Shown here piece by piece: positions 13,271-18,934 of a stretch of DNA of 35,129 nt (positions are counted from its first letter, which is position 1; each line of letters opens with the position of its first letter). The stretch covers positions 1 to 35,129 of the IMG/VR virus record IMGVR_UViG_3300047299_000011; one strand, given 5' to 3'. The notes below the pieces were generated by a model. That model was not told the DNA's origin. It did not search any database and worked only from the letters and a program-made list of their open reading frames with translations. The translations under genes and the position numbers were made by a program. The stretch comes from a virus.

Positions 13271-13775
13271 CCTAGCAATTAGCCACGACTATGTTTTGTC
13301 AGCATTTGATTATCAAGATGGAAATCTGATTAGAAAGACTGGACGACTAGGCGAAGTTGGTCAAGTTGCTGGTTGTGTTCATAAGGCTACTGGATATATC
13401 CATATTAAGATAAAAGCAAAAGCCTTCAAAGCACATCGTCTTGTTTTCTTGTATCACCACGGCTATTTGCCTGAGTTTGTTGACCACATTGATGGAGACA
13501 AAACAAACAATAGGATAGAGAATTTGAGAGCTGCAACCAAAGAGGAAAATTGCCGAAATCAAAAGATTCGATCAACAAACAAATCAGGTTGTAAAGGAGT
13601 TAGATGGAATAGTCTTTCAAAAAAATGGCAAGTTGGTATTTGTAAGAACTACAAAAATATCCATCTTGGAATGTATGAAGATTTAGAGTTAGCAAGTCTT
13701 GTTGCTATCGAAGCAACTGAGTTAATACATGGCAGATTTTCTGCTTACAAAGGAGTTTTAAATGGAAAAACGTGA
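13263..13775 (+). CDS. HNH homing endonuclease with AP2-type DNA-binding domain
   Basis: A 170-residue free-standing homing endonuclease. HNH core: FKAHRLVFLYHHGYLPEFVD, then HIDGDKTNNRIENLRAAT (residues about 58-92). AP2-like domain: SGCKGVRWNSLSKKWQVGI and KNIHLGMYEDLELA (about 110-150). Such genes cut DNA lacking them and spread by repair. It separates the annealing protein from the SSB-like gene and starts right at the SSAP stop. Its last codons (YKGVLNGK) are read through the second copy of the 20-bp repeat and overlap the next gene by 14 bp. HNH residues appear intact. Confidence 0.9.
   Translation: MENLAISHDYVLSAFDYQDGNLIRKTGRLGEVGQVAGCVHKATGYIHIKIKAKAFKAHRLVFLYHHGYLPEFVDHIDGDKTNNRIENLRAATKEENCRNQKIRSTNKSGCKGVRWNSLSKKWQVGICKNYKNIHLGMYEDLELASLVAIEATELIHGRFSAYKGVLNGKT
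13750..13769 (+). repeat. Right copy of 20-bp direct repeat flanking the HNH gene
   Basis: Identical to 13251-13270. Here it supplies the ribosome site and start codon of the SSB-like gene and, in another frame, the tail of the HNH protein. Confidence 0.9.
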
Positions 13776-14001
13776 TAACAGTGGCGTACTTTTCAAGTCC
13801 GATAAGCGTGATAACGAACGCGCCCCACATTATCGTGGAAACATAACCATTGATGGTCAGGATTACTGGCTATCAGCATGGATTAAAGAGGGTAAAAGCG
13901 GTAAGTTCATGGGTTTAGCAGTAGCCCCTAAAGAACCTATTGCAAAGCCTTCTGAGCGTTCTAAATCAACTGGTTTCGATTCAGACGAAATGCCATTTTA
14001 G
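13762..14001 (+). CDS. SSB-like single-strand DNA-binding protein, 79 aa
   Basis: One compact beta domain (SGVLFKSDKRDNERAPHYRG, NITIDGQDYWLSAWIKEG, GKFMGLAVAPKE) of the kind seen in short phage OB-fold-like and DUF736-like proteins. A basic linker and an acidic end, DSDEMPF, follow. That end imitates the DDDIPF tip by which bacterial SSB recruits partner proteins. With the annealing protein upstream, a role in binding single strands during recombination is likely, though no enzyme motif can confirm it. The start uses the 20-bp repeat. Confidence 0.7.
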   Translation: MEKRDNSGVLFKSDKRDNERAPHYRGNITIDGQDYWLSAWIKEGKSGKFMGLAVAPKEPIAKPSERSKSTGFDSDEMPF

Positions 14002-14196
14002 TTTACGAAGCCCAAAGCGGGTGCTGTGCCAGAGCAAGGTCTATTGGTGACCAATCTAAAGAGTTTTAAGGGCCGATTGGGGCAATGCTTAGAACTCCGT
14101 GAGTTCGAATCTCACCAGACGCAGCGAGTAGGCTTCACCAATACGGGCGAAAGCGGACAGAAATGTCGGACGAACGTTAGTAGCCCACTTTTTTAA
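14002..14196 (+). ncRNA. Candidate structured RNA with tRNA-like T-arm
   Basis: This 210-bp gap lacks an open frame but is rich in plus-strand stems. An outer GAAGCC/GGCTTC pair spans 14007-14012 and 14131-14136. ATTGG-TGA-CCAAT lies at 14043-14055. A 10-bp stem with one G-U pair joins 14061-14070 and 14088-14097. A perfect 5-bp stem with a 7-nt TTCGAAT loop at 14099-14115 is identical in form to a tRNA T-arm. GACA-GAAA-TGTC lies at 14156-14167. A run of six T ends it at 14189-14194. I could not fold a full tRNA: the best acceptor pairing (14017-14023 with 14116-14122) has two mismatches, and no CCA follows. It may be a decayed tRNA, a tRNA mimic or a leader RNA. Confidence 0.45.
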
Positions 14197-14211
14197 TAAT
14201 GATAGGAGTGA

Positions 14212-14544
14212 ATGATGACATTAGATAAATCATGGTTTGGTGGTCAAGTAGAGAAATTCTTTGGTTCTCCACCATTTAAGTTGGTTAGAAAAGAAGACCC
14301 TGCAACGAGTCATGAAGCGGCTCTAACAGTTGACACCACCAAGCTCGAACAAATGGTCTATGAGGCTATTAAAGGCTTCCCAGAGGGCTGTATTTCAGAT
14401 GAAGTCCTAGAGTTGTTCCCGCAGTACCCATATTCCTCGATAACAGCAAGATACAAGGCTCTGTTAGACAAGGGATTCATTGAAATTACTGGTGTTCGCA
14501 CTGGTAAATCAGGTCGCAAACAACGAGTGATGCAAGCAAAATGA
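14212..14544 (+). CDS. Winged-helix-like DNA-binding protein, 110 aa
   Basis: The segment RKEDPATSHEAA is a familiar opening of small phage proteins. It leads into a winged-helix region: LEQMVYEAIKGFPEGCISDE, SITARYKALLDKGFIE, and a basic wing ITGVRTGKSGRKQRVMQAK. Probably a DNA-binding accessory protein. AGGAGTGA precedes tandem ATG codons (14212 and 14215), the second better spaced. Its stop overlaps the next ATG as ATGA. Confidence 0.7.
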   Translation: MMTLDKSWFGGQVEKFFGSPPFKLVRKEDPATSHEAALTVDTTKLEQMVYEAIKGFPEGCISDEVLELFPQYPYSSITARYKALLDKGFIEITGVRTGKSGRKQRVMQAK

Positions 14545-14723
14545 TTGAAAAACCACCTTATTCAAAGATCAGTTATCCCTCTGTGCCAAACAAGGATTTC
14601 AAATGGTCATCTGGTTCTGATGTTCAAGCAATATGGAGAAAGTATGGATGGACTCCTCCTTCAGAAAAGATGATTGCCCCACCGCCAGAGAAGTATCAAG
14701 AACCTTTAAGGAGAGTTAGATGA
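14541..14723 (+). CDS. Hypothetical protein, 60 aa, proline-rich
   Basis: MIEKPPYSKISYPSVPNKDF, then VQAIWRKYGWTPPSEK and a proline-rich tail ending RRVR. Rich in Pro and aromatic residues and mostly extended, with one helical WRKYGW segment. Joined to both neighbours by ATGA overlaps, which strongly supports translation. Function unknown. Confidence 0.65.
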   Translation: MIEKPPYSKISYPSVPNKDFKWSSGSDVQAIWRKYGWTPPSEKMIAPPPEKYQEPLRRVR

Positions 14724-15022
14724 CTTACGCAGCAGTAGAGATGAAAATCATACAATGGGCCGAGGCTCGTAAGATTATCCCCAACAGCACCCCAGAAGTT
14801 CAGCTTCTAAAAGCAATGTCAGAAATGGGAGAACTAGCAGATGCGACCATTAAGAAAGACAAGGAAGTTATTATGGATTCTGTTGGTGATGTCATGGTCT
14901 GCCTTGTTAATTACTGTGCTCTTCAAGACATAAATTTGGTAGACTGTATGGAAGTTGCATACGATCAGATCAAGAATAGGCGTGGTATACTTTTGTCAAA
15001 TGGAGTATTTCAAAAGGATTAA
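14720..15022 (+). CDS. MazG-like nucleotide pyrophosphohydrolase, 100 aa
   Basis: An all-helical protein with the MazG-fold metal-binding pattern: LLKAMSEMGELADATIKKDK (ExxE) followed by DSVGDVMVCLVNYC (DxxxD-type). Phage MazG proteins hydrolyse (d)NTPs or lower ppGpp and keep host metabolism favourable. The extreme C-terminus (NRRGILLSNGVFQKD, 14978-15022) is repeated in diverged form at the end of the following endonuclease gene. This end was probably supplied by the inserted endonuclease and the original end displaced. ATGA overlap with the previous gene. Confidence 0.8.
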   Translation: MTYAAVEMKIIQWAEARKIIPNSTPEVQLLKAMSEMGELADATIKKDKEVIMDSVGDVMVCLVNYCALQDINLVDCMEVAYDQIKNRRGILLSNGVFQKD

Positions 15023-15024
15023 GT

Positions 15025-15696
15025 ATGCGTGGTGTTGCTCAAGACATGATAGGCAAAAGAAGCGGAAAACTTCTTGTAACTGATGGACCTTTTAAGCGAG
15101 ATGGAATGAAAGGTTTATTTTGGCAATGCAAGTGTGATTGTGGAAAATTAGTTTCTCATTACATTGGCACACATCAAATTCTAAAAAGCAGAGCGAAAAG
15201 TTGTGGTTGTTTAGTAATTGAAAGAGTTATAAAAGCAAACACAACACATGGCAAATCTAAGACGGGTGCATACAATTCTTGGAGATCTATGTGGCAGCGA
15301 TGTACCGATACCAAATACAAGAGCCATCATTTATATAAAGATAAAACACCTGTTGATCGATGGAGATCGTTTAAGTGTTTTTTAGAAGACATGGGGGAAC
15401 GACCACCTAATACTTCTATAGAGCGAATTGATAATTCAAAACCATATAGTCCAGAAAATTGCAGATGGGCAACTAATGCTGAGCAACAACAAAACAAAAA
15501 TACAAATATATTTGTAGAGATTGATGGTAAGAAAGTTTGCCTTAAAGAGGCTTGTAGACTTAAGAATATCAAATATAGTAGAGTTAAAGCAAGGATTTAT
15601 TATGGATGGGATCCTTTGGATGCTATTATGCTTCCATCCTTTTCAAGGAGGGGTACTCTTTTGCCAAACGGAATATTTCAGAAAGACGCTACTTAG
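15025..15696 (+). CDS. Putative homing endonuclease, 223 aa, fused to displaced mazG tail
   Basis: The N-terminal domain (LFWQCKCDCGKLVSHYIGTH, then KSCGCL) is a zinc-ribbon-like unit. The middle (GAYNSWRSMWQRCTDTKYKS, WRSFKCFLEDMGERP, SIERIDNSKPYSPENCRWAT) is a signature of phage HNH-related putative endonucleases. The last 17 residues, RRGTLLPNGIFQKDAT and neighbours (from 15646), have nothing to do with that family. They match the end of MazG just upstream, 10 or more of 14 positions. The gene starts 3 bp after the mazG stop. Inserted mobile endonuclease is the clear reading. Confidence 0.8.
   Translation: MRGVAQDMIGKRSGKLLVTDGPFKRDGMKGLFWQCKCDCGKLVSHYIGTHQILKSRAKSCGCLVIERVIKANTTHGKSKTGAYNSWRSMWQRCTDTKYKSHHLYKDKTPVDRWRSFKCFLEDMGERPPNTSIERIDNSKPYSPENCRWATNAEQQQNKNTNIFVEIDGKKVCLKEACRLKNIKYSRVKARIYYGWDPLDAIMLPSFSRRGTLLPNGIFQKDAT
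15646..15696 (+). repeat. Diverged second copy of the mazG 3' end
   Basis: Encodes RRGTLLPNGIFQKDAT, versus RRGILLSNGVFQKD at 14978-15022. Several DNA differences are silent or conservative, so the copies have been apart for some time or come from different strains. This copy is likely the original mazG end. Confidence 0.8.
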
Positions 15697-15832
15697 CAAG
15701 TAAGTAAAGACCCACATTTGAAAATGCGTACCCTGCGTACACAATAGCCATGTGTGGGTTATCTTTCCATAGTTGTTCGCCAGCTATGTAGGCGTAGATT
15801 GCCCCTGTGAGAATAATTAACCAAGAACTCAT
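15689..15832 (-). CDS. Small membrane protein, 47 aa
   Basis: MSSWLIILTGAIYAYIAGEQ followed by a polar turn and MAIVYAGYAFSNVGLYLLAK: two transmembrane segments in a helical hairpin. The ATG overlaps the phosphoesterase stop as ATGA. It is the last gene of the late block, and its 3' end overlaps the plus-strand endonuclease gene by 8 bp. A role in membrane events late in infection is possible. Confidence 0.6.
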   Translation of the reverse strand: MSSWLIILTGAIYAYIAGEQLWKDNPHMAIVYAGYAFSNVGLYLLAK

Positions 15833-16818
15833 AGTTCGCTCACATCAATCACTTCACCTCTGAACTCTACATGGTCTTCAGCAAACTTGTGGACTAGTTC
15901 AGGCCATAACAATTGACCATTAAAAAAGGTCAGCACCGCAAAGCCTGACCTGTGATTAGAGGGATTTAACTCGCCATAAGTAAACTGTGGGCCATCTGGC
16001 TCTGCAAGTGTTCCTGTATCCACTCCAAAACGATTGCCGTTGTAATCAGAGAAAGGTGTAACTTTTAATGAGTGCAAATGTCCAGTAACGATTGATACGC
16101 CAGCGTTTACTGTGTTGTTATGAGCCGCATGAACACCGTTTTTATATCTGTGTTTGACAACAACTTTCTCAGTAGGCCAACAAACCCAACAAAAGTCCCA
16201 ATCTGGGATATGGTCAGTCAACTTAAAGCCTAAAACATCTTTAAATTGTGGTGCGTGTTGAGCAAGCCTATTGCCAAATCGGATGTCATGGTTGCCCCAT
16301 GTAAACACTAGCTTTACATTGTGTCGCTCAGCTTTGGCTGCTTCTTCAATTTCATCCAACGCAAATTGCGTAGCTTTTAACTCCTGAATGACAGAAGTTT
16401 GTGGTAAGTCAGTAACGTCATGTCTCGATATAGACGCACCATCAAACGCATCTCCATTACATATCACCGCCTTTGGTTTGAACTCTTGTATAGCCCATAA
16501 AAGACCTTTAAAGGCGGTAGAGCGTTGACCAGGTATGAAATGGGCATCAGAGAACACCAGAACCACGCCATTCTCAATGCCAAGATGTGTTTGTTTTAGT
16601 GGAGAAAACGATTGTTTCCTAGCATCATACAAAGCACCCTTAAAGTCAGACGCACTTAGTTTAATGTTATGGAATTTCTCCATATTGCGTCTTCTTAAGT
16701 GTATGTTCCTTACATTTACACCAAGTATTTGCGACAGTTTTTGAGCAGATTTATGCTTTTCCCAAAGAGCAATAAACTCTTCATCAGAACATTTCTCATT
16801 ATGATTTTGAGCCGCCAT
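15829..16818 (-). CDS. Calcineurin-like metallophosphoesterase with N-terminal helix-turn-helix
   Basis: 329 residues. The catalytic domain shows the full set of metal motifs: SDAHF (around 87), NGDAFDG (about 120), GNHD (about 174) and VTGHLHS (about 245). The N-terminal 60 residues (EEFIALWEKHKSAQKLSQIL, then NVRNIHLRRR) look like a helix-turn-helix, as in other phage phosphoesterases of this type. Substrate unknown; phosphodiester or nucleotide. It is late-transcribed. AAGGA lies five bases before ATG, and the gene overlaps the zincin gene by 20 bp. Confidence 0.85.
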   Translation of the reverse strand: MAAQNHNEKCSDEEFIALWEKHKSAQKLSQILGVNVRNIHLRRRNMEKFHNIKLSASDFKGALYDARKQSFSPLKQTHLGIENGVVLVFSDAHFIPGQRSTAFKGLLWAIQEFKPKAVICNGDAFDGASISRHDVTDLPQTSVIQELKATQFALDEIEEAAKAERHNVKLVFTWGNHDIRFGNRLAQHAPQFKDVLGFKLTDHIPDWDFCWVCWPTEKVVVKHRYKNGVHAAHNNTVNAGVSIVTGHLHSLKVTPFSDYNGNRFGVDTGTLAEPDGPQFTYGELNPSNHRSGFAVLTFFNGQLLWPELVHKFAEDHVEFRGEVIDVSEL

Positions 16819-17179
16819 TGGAATCCTTAGTAAGCAAGTTTTCTAGCAGATTGACAATCCTGTGTTCTTGCATGGACACATCATCTTCAGATGACTTTGC
16901 ATCCTGAGCAACAATCAACAGATCGTGCAAAAAGATGTGCAGACACTCATGCAAAGCAGTCTTATCAAGGCTGTCTGGAGTTATCTTTTCAGCACCAAAA
17001 TCACCCAACCGATAAGTAGCCAATCTTGCAACATCGTTGAACTCAACAGAAGCCATTGCTTGTTTGGCTGGCTTCATGCCTTTTTCAATCCTCCAATCAC
17101 CAAGTGACAATACTTCTTGCCACTTTTTAATTGATTGAGCAAAGATTTCAGCGTCTTTTGGGGTTGGTATGTTAGGCAT
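16799..17179 (-). CDS. Zincin-type metallopeptidase-like protein, 126 aa
   Basis: Contains HECLH (residues 77-81) in a helix TALHECLHIFLHDLL, the HExxH zinc-binding site of SprT/WLM-like zincins, and a later EHRIVNLLE helix that may give the third ligand. The preceding strand SVEFNDVARLATYRL fits the family. Short phage versions are common beside lysis genes. Whether it cuts protein is unproven. Confidence 0.75.
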   Translation of the reverse strand: MPNIPTPKDAEIFAQSIKKWQEVLSLGDWRIEKGMKPAKQAMASVEFNDVARLATYRLGDFGAEKITPDSLDKTALHECLHIFLHDLLIVAQDAKSSEDDVSMQEHRIVNLLENLLTKDSNGGSKS

Positions 17180-17204
17180 TACAGCACTTTAAAGGTGAAT
17201 TATG

Positions 17205-17708
17205 TCAACTTAAAAACAATGCTATCTCTGCTTTGCGTCTTTTAACAAGCCCAGCAACTTCTTTCCCACCAGCTTTAGTCCATGACATAAAAGCCTCAGC
17301 AGCGCCATCCCAGTCGCTTCTGTTAACTTTCATGCGAATGGTAGACCTTTGATAGTTCCCTAGCCCAGCATTGTAGGCAAAAGAGACAATAGCGTCGAAT
17401 TTGCTTTGATGACCAACAAGATTAGGAGAAAGTCGAAGAACACCACGTTCAAAAGAATTGATGTCCACCTTGAACAAATCAACCAACTCCTCTTTCGACC
17501 AAACACGATTATCTTCTCCCTTAAGTTGATAGTCAGACCTAATTAACCCTGTATAACCTTCTTTACGAAGGTTTGGGAGGCTTAGTTGGTCAGGATACAT
17601 AGCGTGACCCCAACCAACCGTCCAAATCGCCGCAGAACAGCGATAAGGCTTGTTCCTGTAGCCTTCAAAGAAGTGCATCAGGTCTTCACCAGCCTTGCTT
17701 ACCTTCAT
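17205..17708 (-). CDS. Endolysin, GH24 lysozyme
   Basis: A 167-residue muramidase. E15 (FFEGYRNKPY) is the catalytic acid. C24 takes the place of the usual Asp and T30 completes the E-8-[D/C]-5-T pattern, followed by VGWGH. The C-terminal lobe (FDAIVSFAYNAGLGN, RRKAEIALFL) is intact. It hydrolyses peptidoglycan at the end of infection. There is no signal peptide or SAR segment at the N-terminus, so it needs the holin encoded just upstream, with which it overlaps as ATGA. Confidence 0.9.
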   Translation of the reverse strand: MKVSKAGEDLMHFFEGYRNKPYRCSAAIWTVGWGHAMYPDQLSLPNLRKEGYTGLIRSDYQLKGEDNRVWSKEELVDLFKVDINSFERGVLRLSPNLVGHQSKFDAIVSFAYNAGLGNYQRSTIRMKVNRSDWDGAAEAFMSWTKAGGKEVAGLVKRRKAEIALFLS

Positions 17709-18208
17709 TTCTTAGACCAAGAACGTGAACCAAACCAAAACCCAATTATTCCTCCAAGCATCGCCATTTCATCGCTAGAGAAAATAATGTCAGAAACACG
17801 AACTAAATCATCCATGTTTAAGACCAAATGAGGATTGTTATAGATATAAAAAGCCAACCAAGCATTGATTGCACACAACTCTGTAATAAAAATGTAAGTT
17901 ACAGTAGGGCGAACAGTACCAATGTAACTGGCAACCCATGTGCTTGCCTTCTCTAAAATTTGTTTGTCATGGTCATAAGCCGCTACAGTCATTTGTGCGT
18001 CGGTCTGCATGGCAATTTGATCTGTACGTATTTCCTCCATACGCTCTTGAGCCGCAAACCCAGCCGCAGCCATTTGCAGTTGTAACTCTACTTGAACACG
18101 AGCCAAAGCAAGTTCATGCCGTTGGTCATCTTTATTTTGGAAAAACTCTAATAACTTTGGTAAACCAGAGATTAACAAGCCACCAAGTGTTGAAAATAAA
18201 GAAAGCAT
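17705..18208 (-). CDS. Holin, three-transmembrane (GTA-like 3TM) type
   Basis: 167 residues with hydrophobic segments at about 2-23 (LFSTLGGLLISGLPKLLEFF), 105-125 (VTYIFITELCAINAWLAFYI) and 149-160 (AMLGGIIGFWFG). They are joined by a long amphipathic helix (residues 26-90). This fits the 3TM phage holin family. It would permeabilise the inner membrane and release the lysozyme encoded next. The ATG overlaps the preceding stop as TAATG. Confidence 0.8.
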   Translation of the reverse strand: MLSLFSTLGGLLISGLPKLLEFFQNKDDQRHELALARVQVELQLQMAAAGFAAQERMEEIRTDQIAMQTDAQMTVAAYDHDKQILEKASTWVASYIGTVRPTVTYIFITELCAINAWLAFYIYNNPHLVLNMDDLVRVSDIIFSSDEMAMLGGIIGFWFGSRSWSKK

Positions 18209-18360
18209 TATCCAAGTCCAATCTTTTCTAAAAGTAAATTCATGATTCTGTCTGACAAGAAGTTAGGAAGCACTTTCATCACATCAAAGAACAAGTTAAA
18301 TGCCCAATATGCACCTACTATCTTAAAAGCCATATTTGCTTGCTTTTGATAGAAGTTCAT
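18208..18360 (-). CDS. Hypothetical protein, 50 aa, membrane-associated
   Basis: MNFYQKQANMAFKIVGAYWA then a hydrophobic stretch (FNLFFDVMKVLPNFL) and an amphipathic end. Coupled on both sides (ATGA upstream, TAATG downstream). Position beside the holin suggests a lysis accessory such as an antiholin or spanin-like helper, but sequence gives no proof. Confidence 0.6.
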   Translation of the reverse strand: MNFYQKQANMAFKIVGAYWAFNLFFDVMKVLPNFLSDRIMNLLLEKIGLG

Positions 18361-18854
18361 CGCCCACATCTAATTTTTGCACAGTGGTCGAGCACCTCAA
18401 AGATGCCTATGCCTACCAAGAAAATAACCAAGCAAAGTCCTGAAATCAAAAGGATCAACTCATTCATCTCGTCTTGCTGTTTCTTTTTCTTGGCAGCATC
18501 TTCTTTTTCCTTGCGAGCATTGTGTGCGTCTTCCACGTCGCTTGCGGCGGCTCTGGCTTTAATTCTTGCCCACACGTCCATCTTGTTAGCTTGGAAAAAT
18601 AGCAATTCCACACTTTTCTCAAATTCACGAGCTTGTTCTAAAGCCATCTCAATCTGAATGGCCGCGCCCATAGACGAACCGCCCTTTTTCTTGGACTCTG
18701 CGACAGCTTTTGATGCAGTGGACTTGGCGTCAAAGTACTTACCCAATAGTGGCCCAAGCGAAGCCACATCATCAACAGTCTTAGAAGCCTGTTTAATGAG
18801 TTTTACAGCACTCTGGATGCCGTTTAGAGCTTGTTCTGGGCTTATGGGTAACAT
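18357..18854 (-). CDS. Coiled-coil protein with C-terminal membrane anchor, 165 aa
   Basis: The N-terminal 60 residues are Ala/Ser-rich and helical. Residues 70-130 form a charged coiled coil (IEMALEQAREFEKSVELLFF, ARKEKEDAAKKKKQQDEMNE). One transmembrane segment follows (LILLISGLCLVIFLVGIGIF, about 132-152), and then a short Cys-bearing tail. It could be an internal virion or lysis-linked membrane protein. Its start is overlapped by a 30-aa gene. Confidence 0.65.
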   Translation of the reverse strand: MLPISPEQALNGIQSAVKLIKQASKTVDDVASLGPLLGKYFDAKSTASKAVAESKKKGGSSMGAAIQIEMALEQAREFEKSVELLFFQANKMDVWARIKARAAASDVEDAHNARKEKEDAAKKKKQQDEMNELILLISGLCLVIFLVGIGIFEVLDHCAKIRCGR

Positions 18855-18934
18855 ATTACTACCATGTAACTACAAAAGATGACAAACACAGTAACTACGG
18901 CTGCCGCAATAAATGCTTCAGCCCAGTCAATCAT
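18842..18934 (-). CDS. Very small membrane protein, 30 aa
   Basis: MIDWAEAFIAAAVVTVFVIF followed by CSYMVVICYP. Nearly the whole protein is one transmembrane helix. The ATG overlaps the stop of the large virion protein gene as ATGA, and its 3' end runs 13 bp into the next gene in another frame. Confidence 0.5.
   Translation of the reverse strand: MIDWAEAFIAAAVVTVFVIFCSYMVVICYP

Noticed and set aside
14017-14123. A complete tRNA gene
   Set aside because: T-arm is perfect, but the acceptor has two mismatches, no convincing anticodon arm can be placed and CCA is absent.
15709-15761. CCCACAT / ATGTGTGGG inverted repeat as a terminator for the plus-strand recombination block
   Set aside because: The loop is very long, the T-tract poor, and it lies inside the 47-aa coding sequence; not convincing.
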